Below, one piece after another: positions 7,798 to 15,985 of a DNA stretch of 64,000 nt. A model generated the notes under the pieces. That model was given only the letters and a program-made list of their open reading frames with translations. It did not search any database and was not told the DNA's origin. Both the position numbers and the translations under genes were made by a program. Each line of letters starts with the position of its first letter. Positions within the stretch are counted from its first letter, which is position 1. This DNA comes from DASYKS01 sp031404815 (lineage in GTDB: Bacteria; Acidobacteriota; Thermoanaerobaculia; Multivoradales; UBA5704): positions 17,599-81,598 of the forward strand of contig JANNIH010000066.1 of assembly GCA_031404815.1 (NCBI GenBank), in the 5' to 3' direction.

Positions 7798-9749
7798 GGC
7801 TGATCAAGATCGCCATCGCAAGCCTCGACGCCACGGTCGGCGCCGTCCGCTCGAACACCGACCGGATGCTTGCGATGGCGCGCGAGATGGCGGCCGAGGA
7901 CGTGACGCTCGGCGCATTCACCGAGCAGTCGATCGGCGGCTATCCGGCCGAGGATCTGGTGCAGTGGCGGGCGTTCCTGGCCGCCCAACGCACCGAGCTC
8001 GCGCGCTTCGCCCACGAGACCCGAGAGCTGCGGACGGTGTTTGCCGTGGGCCTCGCGGTGCCGGTCGGCGGCCAGATCTTCAACTGCGCGGCGGCGGTCC
8101 ATGGCGGCTCGGTCCTCGGCTTCGTGCCAAAAGAGAAGCTGCCCACCTACAACGTCTTTTACGAGGCGCGGACGCTCTCCCAAGGGGCGCGTGGCTTGGC
8201 GCTCGACGCGGGCGGCGTGCCGCTCGGCGACTACCTGTTCGATTTCGATTTCGGCACCGTGGCGCTCGAAGTCTGCGAGGACGCCTGGTCGCCGGACGGC
8301 CCGATGCGGCGACGCTGCTACTCGGGGGCCGAGCTGGTCGTCAACATTTCGGCCTCGCCCTTTCGGGTCGGCTTCGTCGGTACCCGGCGCGAGATGCTCG
8401 CCACCCGCTCGGCCGACAACGAGGCGACGTTGGTCTATGCCAATGCGGTCGGCGGCCAGGACGGATTGATCTTCGACGGCGGCGGGTTCGTGTTCCAGAA
8501 CGGCCGTCGGGCGCTCGATCTCGCCCGTTTCCACGAGGGTTGGACGGCCTGCGTGATCGACCTCGACCGGACCCGGCGTATCCGCCAGGAGAACACCACA
8601 TGGCGGGTCGACTGCGAGGATTTCCAGCGCGCGCACCCGCGCGTTCCGACCATCGATCGCCGCGGCCAGCCGACCGCCGAGCGCTCGCGGCTCGCCTACC
8701 CGGCGCCGCGCGGGGGGAGCTTCTTCCTGCCCGCCCCTTCCGATCCGTCCGCGGCGCCTGAACCGACGGCGCGCGAAGAGGTGCTCGATGAGCTGTTCGA
8801 AGCGCTCGCGCTCGGCGTTCGCGACTACTGGGTGAAGACCGGTGCGTTCAAAGGACTGGGCATCGCACTCTCCGGCGGGCGCGACTCGATGCTGACGATC
8901 CTGGTCGCCTGGCGGGCGGCGCAGCTCGCCGCCCGCGGGCTTGCCGGCGAGGCGCTCTCCCGCCGGCTCGGCGAGACGATCCAGGCGTTCTATATGCCGA
9001 CCCGCTACTCGGCGAATGCGACCCAGAACGCCGCCGCGACCCTCGCCCGGGAGCTGGGGGTTCCGCTCCGGACGGTCGCGATCGAAGAGGCGTTCGACCG
9101 CGAGGTGGAAGCGACCCGCGCGATGCTCGGCCAGGGGGAGGCGGGGGTGAGCGACGAGGCGGCGCAGCCGAGCGAGATCACCCGCCAGAATGTCCAGGCG
9201 CGCCTGCGCGCCGGGCGGATGTGGAACTGGGCGAACACCTCCGGGTTCTTGTTCCTCCAGACCGGCGACATGAGCGAGAAGGCGGTCGGCTACACCACCA
9301 TCGGCGGCGACCTCGAAGGGGCGCTCTCGGTGATCGCGAACGTGCCGAAGACGGTGGTGGTGGCGCTGCTCGAACGGTTGCACCAGAGGTTCGGTTTCCA
9401 AGGTGTCGCGATGACGCTCGCGACCGAGCCCGGTCCGGAGCTCGCCGCGGCGCAGACCGCCGAGAGCGAGCTGATGCCGTTTCCTGTGCTCGACGCCTGC
9501 CTCCACCTCTATGCGGGGGAGAAGCTCGCGCCCGACGAGGTGGCCGCGGCGCTGCCATCGCTCTTTCCCGACATTCCGTACGAACGGCTCGCCGCCTGGG
9601 CGGAGCGGTTCGCGACGCTCTTTACCCGCTCGATCTACAAATGGGTGCAGGCCCCGCTCGCCCTCCACGTCGGCTCGCTCGATCTCGATCGCGAGCGGGC
9701 GCTCCAGCTGCCGGTTGTCCAGCGCAACGAATGGAGCGGGAAAGGGTAG
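7794..9749 (+). CDS. nadE: Glutamine-dependent NAD+ synthetase
   Basis: 651 residues, the length expected of the two-domain enzyme. It makes NAD+ from deamido-NAD+, ATP and glutamine in the cytoplasm. The N-terminal nitrilase-type glutaminase carries the Glu-Lys-Cys triad: FTEQS near residue 43, KEKLPTYN near 114, EVCEDAW near 160. The C-terminal synthetase has the PP-loop as SGGRDS near residue 360. It also has the conserved TGDMSEKAVGYTTIGGD segment that forms part of the active site. The start is the ATG overlapping the previous stop. In-frame extension upstream to 7626 is a spurious reading of the preceding gene. Confidence 0.93.
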   Translation: MRLIKIAIASLDATVGAVRSNTDRMLAMAREMAAEDVTLGAFTEQSIGGYPAEDLVQWRAFLAAQRTELARFAHETRELRTVFAVGLAVPVGGQIFNCAAAVHGGSVLGFVPKEKLPTYNVFYEARTLSQGARGLALDAGGVPLGDYLFDFDFGTVALEVCEDAWSPDGPMRRRCYSGAELVVNISASPFRVGFVGTRREMLATRSADNEATLVYANAVGGQDGLIFDGGGFVFQNGRRALDLARFHEGWTACVIDLDRTRRIRQENTTWRVDCEDFQRAHPRVPTIDRRGQPTAERSRLAYPAPRGGSFFLPAPSDPSAAPEPTAREEVLDELFEALALGVRDYWVKTGAFKGLGIALSGGRDSMLTILVAWRAAQLAARGLAGEALSRRLGETIQAFYMPTRYSANATQNAAATLARELGVPLRTVAIEEAFDREVEATRAMLGQGEAGVSDEAAQPSEITRQNVQARLRAGRMWNWANTSGFLFLQTGDMSEKAVGYTTIGGDLEGALSVIANVPKTVVVALLERLHQRFGFQGVAMTLATEPGPELAAAQTAESELMPFPVLDACLHLYAGEKLAPDEVAAALPSLFPDIPYERLAAWAERFATLFTRSIYKWVQAPLALHVGSLDLDRERALQLPVVQRNEWSGKG

Positions 9750-9825
9750 GTCGTAGGAGGCGCTCGGAGGCAATCTGAAATTCGTTGCGCCGAATCGTCT
9801 AGATTGACGAGGCCAATTACGTCTT

Positions 9826-9862
9826 CTCTGTTTCAGGAGCCATTTTGCTCCCAGAAACGGAG
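9826..9862 (+). repeat. Imperfect inverted repeat in leader of the four-helix-bundle gene
   Basis: CTCTGTTTCAGGAGC and GCTCCCAGAAACGGAG can pair around a 6-nt loop (CATTTT). The stem has GGAGC/GCTCC and GTTTC/GAAAC blocks plus an outer CTC/GAG. It ends 8 nt before the ATG at 9871 and has no following T-run, so it looks more like a translational or operator element than an intrinsic terminator. Confidence 0.4.
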
Positions 9863-9870
9863 ACGACTCG

Positions 9871-10422
9871 ATGGACACCCGCCCCGCCGCGAGCCCGAAG
9901 ACCGCACCTCTCACGCCGCCCCTTTCCCCTCCGCTTCCCCCACCGCCTCCTCCTTCGGCACCGCCGCCGATCGCCGCGGTCGATCGCTTGGTGCTCGCGA
10001 TCCACGATCTCACCCGGCCGCAATCGCGCCCCGATCGGCACGGCATTGGCGACCGGCTGCGCCGTGCTTCGGTCGGTGCGGCCGATCTGCTTTCCCGCCT
10101 CGACCCGGATCGCGCGGACGGGTGGCCGCGGACGCTCCGCTTGGGTGAGCTCGCCGAAGGGCGCAGCCGGCTGGCCGAGGTCGCCTATTACGTCGATCTC
10201 GGCGAGCGCCTTGGAACCTTCAATGCCTGCGAGGCTCTGGAGCTGTTCGAGCTCGGCCTCGCGGCGAGCGTCGATCTCGCGGGCCGGCTCGACCGGTTGA
10301 TCTACGCCCGCACGGACGAGAGACCGGGACGCCTCCACGTTCAAAGAGCTCAAAGCTCTCCGACGGGAGTGGCCACCGCGGTCGAGAATTCGCGCTCTCC
10401 GCGGGAGGTGGTCTCATGTTGA
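9871..10422 (+). CDS. Four-helix-bundle-like protein with proline-rich N-terminus
   Basis: 183 residues. The first 35 residues are a Pro/Ala/Thr-rich low-complexity tail with a run of prolines. From about residue 45 the pattern RRASVGAADLLSR ... LGELAEGRSRLAEVAYYVDLGERLG resembles the 23S rRNA intervening-sequence/four-helix-bundle family, whose members form small oligomeric scaffolds. The similarity is by eye and should be treated as tentative. No reverse transcriptase or rRNA gene is nearby that would explain it as an Avd-type or IVS protein. The gene ends 32 nt before the vapB start. Confidence 0.5.
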   Translation: MDTRPAASPKTAPLTPPLSPPLPPPPPPSAPPPIAAVDRLVLAIHDLTRPQSRPDRHGIGDRLRRASVGAADLLSRLDPDRADGWPRTLRLGELAEGRSRLAEVAYYVDLGERLGTFNACEALELFELGLAASVDLAGRLDRLIYARTDERPGRLHVQRAQSSPTGVATAVENSRSPREVVSC

Positions 10423-10454
10423 CAGATTTCTGCATTCTGTCGGAAGATCTCTGC

Positions 10455-10694
10455 ATGAGAACGACTCTGGATTTCGAGGACCATCTCTTCCGTGAAGCCA
10501 AGGCCCGCGCCGCGGAGCAAGGTGAGCCGCTCACCCGCCTGCTGGAGCGGGCGATCCGGCTCTATCTGCACGGGGGCAAACCGCCCGAGCCCACCTTCCT
10601 CTTCGCCCCGTTGATCAAGAGCGGCCGCCCCACCGCGGGGGTCGATTGGGACGATCGCGACACGCTGTACGAGCGGATGGAGGAGCGTGGATGA
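10455..10694 (+). CDS. VapB-type antitoxin of PIN toxin pair 1
   Basis: 79 residues from ATG 10455 (MRTTLDFEDHLFREAKARA). The N-terminal beta strand followed by two helices matches the ribbon-helix-helix DNA-binding fold of VapB-like antitoxins. The acidic C-terminal tail (DWDDRDTLYERMEERG) is typical of the segment that wraps the toxin. Its stop overlaps the toxin start by 4 nt (ATGA), the usual translational coupling. It should neutralise the PIN ribonuclease and autorepress the pair. An in-frame start at 10416 is less likely. Confidence 0.8.
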   Translation: MRTTLDFEDHLFREAKARAAEQGEPLTRLLERAIRLYLHGGKPPEPTFLFAPLIKSGRPTAGVDWDDRDTLYERMEERG

Positions 10695-11125
10695 TCGCGG
10701 TGGACACCAATATCCTGGTCTATGCCCACCGCGCCGAGCTGCCGAAGCACACGGCGGCGCTCGCCCGGCTGACGGCGCTCGCCGAATCGCCGGAGGTCTG
10801 GGCGATCCCAGCGTTCTGCTTGGGCGAGCTGGCGCGGGTGATCACCCACCCGAAGCTGTTCGATCCGCCGCACACGCCGAGCGAGGCGGCCGCCGCGATC
10901 GAGCGGCTGACGGCGTCGCCGTCGCTCCGTATCTTGAATCCCGGGCCGCGCTTTCCGGCGCTGTTCGGCGAGGCGATCCGCGCAGCCGAAGCGAAGGGCA
11001 ACCTGGTCTTCGATGCGCAGATCGTCGCAGTCTGTCGCGAGCTCGGCGCCCGGACCTTGCTCACCGAGGACCGGGACTTCGATCGCTTCCCCGGGTTTGC
11101 CACGGCGCGGCTCGCGCCGGTTTGA
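10691..11125 (+). CDS. PIN-domain ribonuclease toxin, VapC type (pair 1)
   Basis: 144 residues. The PIN acidic residues are visible: VDTNILVYAHR at the N-terminus, GELARV in the middle, FDAQIVAV and the terminal TEDRDFDRF. These bind Mg2+/Mn2+ for RNA cleavage, commonly of tRNA or rRNA in this family. Complete length and an intact active site suggest a functional toxin. It is translationally coupled to the antitoxin at 10455. A perfect hairpin about 85 nt downstream may end the transcript. Confidence 0.85.
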   Translation: MIAVDTNILVYAHRAELPKHTAALARLTALAESPEVWAIPAFCLGELARVITHPKLFDPPHTPSEAAAAIERLTASPSLRILNPGPRFPALFGEAIRAAEAKGNLVFDAQIVAVCRELGARTLLTEDRDFDRFPGFATARLAPV

Positions 11126-11209
11126 GCCATCGCTTGTCTCGTCTCGGTTTTGTCGCCTGCGGCACTCTCAAGGTTGAGGCGGATGCGCGCTTCTCTCTTT
11201 GCGCATCGA

Positions 11210-11244
11210 AAAGTTACCGCTCGCGCGTGACGAGCGGTAACTTT
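11210..11244 (+). terminator. Perfect 14-bp inverted repeat, likely bidirectional terminator
   Basis: AAAGTTACCGCTCG (11210-11223) pairs perfectly with CGAGCGGTAACTTT (11231-11244) around a 7-nt loop. A short T-run ends the right arm and an A-run begins the left arm, so it could stop transcription from either side. It lies between the vapC gene and the exported protein at 11284 and could alternatively shape the leader of the latter. Confidence 0.55.
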
Positions 11245-11283
11245 CGCCTCGAAATCCTACGAGCTTCCTTTTAGGAGATCGAC

Positions 11284-11745
11284 ATGAAGAGCCCGCTTCG
11301 CACCGCCTTCGCCGCCCTCGCCCTGCTCGGTGCCGCAGCCGCAGCCGAGGCCAAATGGGTTCCGGTCCACAGCGTCTGGTCGGACAATTCGCCGTTGGCC
11401 GTGCGCGACGGCGACACCGGCGTCTGGTCGACTCCGGACCTGGGTTACTCCTCCTCCAACTGGCAAGAGGGGACCGCGCAGGCGTTCTCTCACGCCGTGG
11501 CCTTTAGCGACGGCCACCTCTACGAGTTCCGGCTGGTGACGGTCTCGACCTCCGACCACGACGAGATCGGCAAGCTCTGGGACGTCTACAAGGACGGCAC
11601 GCTCGCCTGCGACGACTGCGTCGGCAAGGTCTACGGCCTGAGCGGCTCGATCGGCGACTACTTCAAGATCTACGTCGGAACGCCGTCCGCCTACGGCGAG
11701 ATCTGGCATTTCTCCGGCTACATCACGAACCGATTCGACTATTGA
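11284..11745 (+). CDS. Small exported protein of unknown function
   Basis: 153 residues. The signal peptide is clear (MKSPLRTAFAALALLGAAAAAEA), and TTAGGAGAT precedes the ATG at good spacing. The mature domain is beta-rich and aromatic, with a single vicinal-type cysteine pair (CDDC) near residue 110 that could form a disulfide or bind a metal. I do not recognise the family. It stands alone between two toxin-antitoxin pairs and has its own leader behind the hairpin at 11210-11244. Confidence 0.7.
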   Translation: MKSPLRTAFAALALLGAAAAAEAKWVPVHSVWSDNSPLAVRDGDTGVWSTPDLGYSSSNWQEGTAQAFSHAVAFSDGHLYEFRLVTVSTSDHDEIGKLWDVYKDGTLACDDCVGKVYGLSGSIGDYFKIYVGTPSAYGEIWHFSGYITNRFDY

Positions 11746-11849
11746 TTCGTCCTGGACGGGGTGGGCGCGCCGCCGTCCTCCCCGCCGGCTCGGCGTGCTC
11801 TTGCGAGGTCGTGATACCGTTACTGTGTTACAGAGGAGCGCTCCAAACA

Positions 11850-12110
11850 ATGGCGACCGTGCGATTGGACATCACGACCGAAGCGGCTCTGAACCAGCTA
11901 TCGACGCGCCGAGGACAAACGCGTTCCGAAGTGATCCGCGATGCGATCACCCGCCTTGCCGACGAAGAGGGTGAGACTCGCTCGGCCTACGACAGGTTGC
12001 AGGCATTTGCGGGCATCGTAGACAGTGGGGGACTCCAGCTTTCGACCGAGACGGGGAAGCGGTTTCGCGAGATTCTGGAGAAGAAACGGGATGCGCGCCG
12101 TCCTGGTTGA
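11850..12110 (+). CDS. Ribbon-helix-helix antitoxin of PIN toxin pair 2
   Basis: 86 residues from ATG 11850 (MATVRLDITTEAALNQL), with AGAGGAGCG upstream. A strand followed by two helices (RGQTRSEVIRDAITRLAD) is the CopG/Arc-type DNA-binding fold. The C-terminal part (GLQLSTETGKRFREILEKK) would contact the toxin. It overlaps the PIN gene by 20 nt, so the two are co-translated. The leader contains a TACTGTGTTAC segment that may be part of an autoregulatory site. Confidence 0.78.
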   Translation: MATVRLDITTEAALNQLSTRRGQTRSEVIRDAITRLADEEGETRSAYDRLQAFAGIVDSGGLQLSTETGKRFREILEKKRDARRPG

Positions 12111-12501
12111 TGCCGGACCTCTCGTCGCTCTTCTGGACCGCGGGGACAAGTATCACGAAGTCGTCACCGAAACTCTGCGGAGAGTGGCGGACCCGCTGGT
12201 CACCGTCTGGCCGGTTGTGTCGGAAGCGATGTACCTCCTCTCCTTTTCTTCTCGAGCGCAAAAGGCGCTTTGGGAGATTCTCGAGACGGAAGTGGTTCAG
12301 CTCCTGCCTCTCGATGGAGCCGACTTCTCAAAGATGAAGGGCCTGATGGAGAAATACCAGGATCTGCCGATGGATCTCGCCGATGCTGCGCTCGTGTGGG
12401 TGGCGGAACGAGAGGGCCTCCGTCGAGTGCTGACTTTAGATCAACGGGACTTCTCGGTTTATCGCCTCCCCCGGAAAGGTGCGTTCACGCTGCTGCCCTG
12501 A
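12091..12501 (+). CDS. PIN-domain toxin (pair 2)
   Basis: 136 residues from ATG 12091. The N-terminal LVDAGPLVALLDRGD supplies the first PIN aspartates. Later acidic positions are the SEAMYLL Glu, MDLADAALVWVAE Asp and LTLDQRDFSVYR Asp, so all four metal-binding positions seem present. This is the common chromosomal PIN subtype that starts DAGPLVAL. It is expected to cleave RNA when released from the RHH antitoxin encoded at 11850. A longer in-frame reading to 12025 would lie inside the antitoxin gene and is not favoured. Confidence 0.83.
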   Translation: MRAVLVDAGPLVALLDRGDKYHEVVTETLRRVADPLVTVWPVVSEAMYLLSFSSRAQKALWEILETEVVQLLPLDGADFSKMKGLMEKYQDLPMDLADAALVWVAEREGLRRVLTLDQRDFSVYRLPRKGAFTLLP

Positions 12502-12517
12502 GCGTCGCCCGCTGTCC

Positions 12518-12780
12518 CTACCCCCGCTTTCCCAACTGCGCCATCTCCCAGCGCAACGCTTCGGCGAGTCCTTCGCGGAGCGGTCTCGGGTCGAAGCCCA
12601 ATTCCCGTTTCGCCTTTGCATTATCGCCGACATAGGTGGTGCCGGCCACGATGCGGATCGATTCGCCGGAGAGGTTTTCGGGCACCGGGAACACTTTGCC
12701 CATCGCGCTCATGAACCAGGCCATCGCTTTCATCATCCCCGGCCCCGTGCGTAGGGCCGGCGGTTTCACTCCCGTCACCT
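12518..12780 (-). pseudogene. C-terminal remnant of an NAD-dependent epimerase/dehydratase
   Basis: About 75-85 residues on the minus strand read like the end of an SDR-type sugar or acetoin epimerase: a GPGMMKAMAWFMSAMG helix, a VAGTTYVGDNAKAKRELGF segment and the closing PLREGLAEALRWEM helix. The Rossmann N-terminus with its glycine motif is absent. The plus-strand DUF427 gene begins where the upstream part should be. I read this as a truncated gene left after a rearrangement. Confidence 0.65.
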
Positions 12781-12875
12781 CGGCGGCGCTTGACGGACGC
12801 CACCTTTGCGCCGCAAGCTCGCGAGGGAGTAGAACATCGAATCCAGGGCTTCGGTTCAATAAGGAGACGCAAGCG

Positions 12876-13160
12876 ATGGCACGAGCGGTATGGAAGGGCG
12901 CCACGATCGCCGAGAGCGAACGGTTCGAGGTCGTGGAAGGGAACGTCTATTTCCCGCCCGAGGCGGTCAAAAAGGAGCGGCTCGCGCCGAGCGCCACCAC
13001 CACGGTCTGCGGCTGGAAGGGGACGGCGAACTACTACACGGTGGTGGTCGACGGCGAAGAGAACCGCGACGCCGCCTGGTACTACGCCGACCCGAAGCCT
13101 GAAGCGAGCAATATTCGCGGCCATGTCGCGTTCTGGCGCGGCGTAGTGGTCGAGCGGTAG
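12876..13160 (+). CDS. DUF427 family protein
   Basis: 94 residues, ATG 12876 behind AAGGAG. The whole chain matches the DUF427 pattern: AVWKGATIAES at the start, EGNVYFPPEAV, then SATTTVCGWKGTANYY and DAAWYYADPKPEA, ending in GHVAFWRGVVV. The family is small, cytosolic and of unsettled biochemical role. It is flanked by an epimerase remnant and a convergent metalloprotease gene, so context gives no functional clue. Confidence 0.88.
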   Translation: MARAVWKGATIAESERFEVVEGNVYFPPEAVKKERLAPSATTTVCGWKGTANYYTVVVDGEENRDAAWYYADPKPEASNIRGHVAFWRGVVVER

Positions 13161-13225
13161 CGGCGTGTCGATCCGACCGATTCCACCAGGGCCGCGGCAG
13201 GAATCGGTCTAGGACTACCCACGCC

Positions 13226-13247
13226 CGCCGCATGCGACCATGCGGCG
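13226..13247 (+). terminator. Hairpin between convergent genes
   Basis: CGCCGCATG (13226-13234) pairs perfectly with CATGCGGCG (13239-13247) around CGAC. It lies between the DUF427 gene and the convergent metalloprotease gene. The T-run that follows is weak (AGCGTTTCAAT), so terminator function is likely but not certain. Confidence 0.45.
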
Positions 13248-13326
13248 AGCGTTTCAATCAGGCGGTGCGCAATGAGTTAGGCGGGCTCGAAGGCGCGGAC
13301 CGCTTTCGGCGAATGGCCGAAGTGGC

Positions 13327-15723
13327 TCATAGGCATTTCTGAGGCAGCGACTTGTAGAAGCAGTTTGAGGAGCAGCACTCGCCATTTGTGCTGCAGATGT
13401 CCAAGCTGCCGCCGCAAGGTGCGGCGCTAAGGCAAGATGTTGGGGCAGAGTGGCAGGCCTCGTTGGATTTCGGGTGGGTGACCACCTGATAAAAGTATGC
13501 TGCGCCGTTGGTAACCGCTGAATCGACGAAAGTAGTGCTAGTAAAGTCGTTGGCGATCTTCGCGAAACCGGCGTTGCAGCCGATGTCGCTCCGGTAGACG
13601 TCGTAGACCTTTCCCGTGCTCGGGCCGGTCCAGGTGAGGGTCATCGAGTTGGACCCCGGGGTGAGCGTCAGCGATGGAACTGCGGGTTGAACGCAGCCTC
13701 TGAAACAGGTGTTGGCGCCAGGGTCGGTTGAGCAGGCGATGCCGTGGCGGTTGAACGCCGCGTATAGGTTGCACGAATGGGGAGTGCCATTCGCCAAATT
13801 GCCGTCGTCGTCGTCGAACGCGCGCATGGTCTTCCACCAGGAGCCGACGTTGCAGCCACTAGAGGTGAAGACCGCGCCGGCCGTACAGGTGAACGCAGTG
13901 CCCGAGGTCGGTCGCGAAAGGTACCAGAGCCGTTCGAGCACGTTCCAGGCAGCGGCGCCGCCAGGAGAGGGTAAGTCTCGGTTTGCGAAGTCCCACACCG
14001 CCTCGGTTTGGACATAGGACTCGCAGTGCACTTGTCGTCCACACGGCCCGTTGCCGCTGCCGCAATTGAACTGGGTGAAGTTGCTCACTGTATGCGGCGT
14101 GCCCGAGCTATGTTTTGCCCAGTCGATGTCGCGCAGGCCGGTACAGGCCGTGCACGGATCACCGTAGGCACCGCAGTTGGCAGAGCGGAAGCCGGGTCCG
14201 ATGCAGGAGTTGTGAAGAGTGAGGGCCGCCACCACGTCGGCGTAGGCCTCGCCGCTCGCGGTGCTCGCGAAGTTGCCGTCGTTTTGATCCAGGCCATGGC
14301 CATACTCATGGAGGATGAACCCTGGTTCTTCGCCGCTCGCGCCGCAGCTTCCCGCTACGGCGCGGTAGAGCTGGATCGAGCTACCGTCCCAAAAGCCGTT
14401 GCAGGTGCCGGAGTTGTTGACGACGGCGGTCATTTGTCCGCTGAGCCAGGGGTTGCCGGGAAGCCAGCCGCGCGCCATCTCTTTGCCTCGGTTGACGTGG
14501 TAGAAGGCGGTTCGCGAGGAGCGGGTGTTGCCGGCGCCGCCAATTCCCGGTGTTGTACAGTTGCTGCCTGAGGTCGCGCCGAACGGCAGGTAGCCCGAGC
14601 TGTTGGTGGTGAGCGAGATCGCGCCACAGAGGTCGGCAATGCGGACGAACTGGCCATTCAGGACAGAGGTTTGCGGTACGCCGGAGTAGTTGAAGACGCC
14701 GGCCGAATTCGTGAACAGGCTGCCTCCCAAATCGCTAAAGGGCATGGGGCGGATCGTTTCGATTCCCGCGGCGGTATCGGCGGCGACGCCGCCCGTTGCC
14801 CGAGCATCAAGGTCGGTATTGATGAACTCGACGATCTCCCCATTTGTCGCATCAATCCGGCCGCGCCAAGTGCCGGCAACCCCTTTGCGGCGGAGGGCGA
14901 TTTCCCACACTGTCGCGAGCCCATAGCCCTTGGCGAGCTCGAAGCCGTCCGTGAACCGGGCCTCGCGGACCGCCACCGGCAGCAAGTGGAGCGAGCCACG
15001 ATCGATGATCGTGTCGGTCAGGGGATCGACACCGCCAATGTACGCGGACAGTGCGGCGTAGGCGGCTTCCTGGGTCAACTGAACCGGCGGCGCCGTTGCT
15101 CCGGGCGGTGGCAGCAGCTCGCTGCCCATCTGGATCAGGTTGCCGTGGCCGATGCGGAAGACGATCCGGGCGCCTTCGATGGCCAAACCACCGCGGGCGA
15201 TATCGAAATCGACCAGCCAAAGCGAGTCTGACGCCCGACCGGAGCGGCCAGAAGCGAGCCGCAACTCCTGGTCCGGGACGCCGAAGAGCGCCTCGTTCTC
15301 GCCGATAAACTTGCGCGCCAGCGCTTCGAGCACTGAGAGATCCGGCTCGGCCTTGGCCTTCAAAAACTCGCCGAGGTCTTGGTTGCGCAGCTGGTTGCCC
15401 GCCCCGGGGATCCAGGGGATGCCCGTGCCTTCAGCCGATTCCAGGCGGCCGTTTCGAAGGTCAATGTAGGCGTTCCAGTCGCTGTGCTGGAGCGAGAAGC
15501 CGCTCCAAGCGCTGTCGAAATTGGCGGCGGCTCGGCCGGGGAGGTCGGCGAGCGCCTCGAGCGCTTCGTGCGGCTGAAGCCTTTCGTCGGTGCGCACCAG
15601 AGCCGCGAACGGACCTCCGGGCTGGCGTGCCATCTGGGCGACCGCTGCGCCCGGTGAAACGAGTCCGAGCAGTCCGATCAGAATGAGATTGAGAATGGGG
15701 AAGGAGCGGTTTCGAGAAGTCAT
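13327..15723 (-). CDS. Exported zinc metalloprotease with FnIII-like and Cys-rich C-terminal domains
   Basis: 798 residues. A signal peptide (hydrophobic FPILNLILIGLLGLVSPGAAVA) is followed by a long propeptide-like region (about 30-290). The catalytic part has HEYGHGLD near residue 470, a HExxH zinc site like that of fungalysin-type (M36) or related peptidases. GEAYADVVAAL downstream can supply the third ligand. Many paired cysteines follow. From about 680 to 770 there is an FnIII-like domain (SMTLTWTGPSTGKVYDVYRS). The last 27 residues form a six-cysteine tail (CSTNGECCSSNC and KC near the end) that looks like a small disulfide knot. The enzyme should act outside the cytoplasm on protein substrates. 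The gene is transcribed divergently from the Rieske fusion. Confidence 0.82.
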   Translation of the reverse strand: MTSRNRSFPILNLILIGLLGLVSPGAAVAQMARQPGGPFAALVRTDERLQPHEALEALADLPGRAAANFDSAWSGFSLQHSDWNAYIDLRNGRLESAEGTGIPWIPGAGNQLRNQDLGEFLKAKAEPDLSVLEALARKFIGENEALFGVPDQELRLASGRSGRASDSLWLVDFDIARGGLAIEGARIVFRIGHGNLIQMGSELLPPPGATAPPVQLTQEAAYAALSAYIGGVDPLTDTIIDRGSLHLLPVAVREARFTDGFELAKGYGLATVWEIALRRKGVAGTWRGRIDATNGEIVEFINTDLDARATGGVAADTAAGIETIRPMPFSDLGGSLFTNSAGVFNYSGVPQTSVLNGQFVRIADLCGAISLTTNSSGYLPFGATSGSNCTTPGIGGAGNTRSSRTAFYHVNRGKEMARGWLPGNPWLSGQMTAVVNNSGTCNGFWDGSSIQLYRAVAGSCGASGEEPGFILHEYGHGLDQNDGNFASTASGEAYADVVAALTLHNSCIGPGFRSANCGAYGDPCTACTGLRDIDWAKHSSGTPHTVSNFTQFNCGSGNGPCGRQVHCESYVQTEAVWDFANRDLPSPGGAAAWNVLERLWYLSRPTSGTAFTCTAGAVFTSSGCNVGSWWKTMRAFDDDDGNLANGTPHSCNLYAAFNRHGIACSTDPGANTCFRGCVQPAVPSLTLTPGSNSMTLTWTGPSTGKVYDVYRSDIGCNAGFAKIANDFTSTTFVDSAVTNGAAYFYQVVTHPKSNEACHSAPTSCLSAAPCGGSLDICSTNGECCSSNCFYKSLPQKCL

Positions 15724-15985
15724 GGAGATCCCCCGTGGGGCAAAGCGCGGCGCCTCGGTCCTCGGGGCGGCACAGTCCTGTTCTCGGCTGGAGGCCCAGT
15801 CGGAAGGCGATACCTTCGACCGTCAAGACACAATCTTGCCGAGAAGGTGTGAGTCTTGAAGTTCTAGGCTTGGAGCCGACGGGGATAGAGAAACCAACGC
15901 CAGGGCGGGTTTGCGCGACCGACCGGGCGCTCTGGCATACTTGTCGGAACGTCACCTGGTTTCGTCGATCCCGGAGAGTCCCTTT

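Noticed and set aside
7635..10046. 803-residue minus-strand frame opposite nadE
   Set aside because: It mirrors the codon periodicity of nadE; nadE has full family motifs.
9871..10422. Diversity-generating retroelement accessory protein
   Set aside because: No reverse transcriptase, template repeat or variable target gene is visible.
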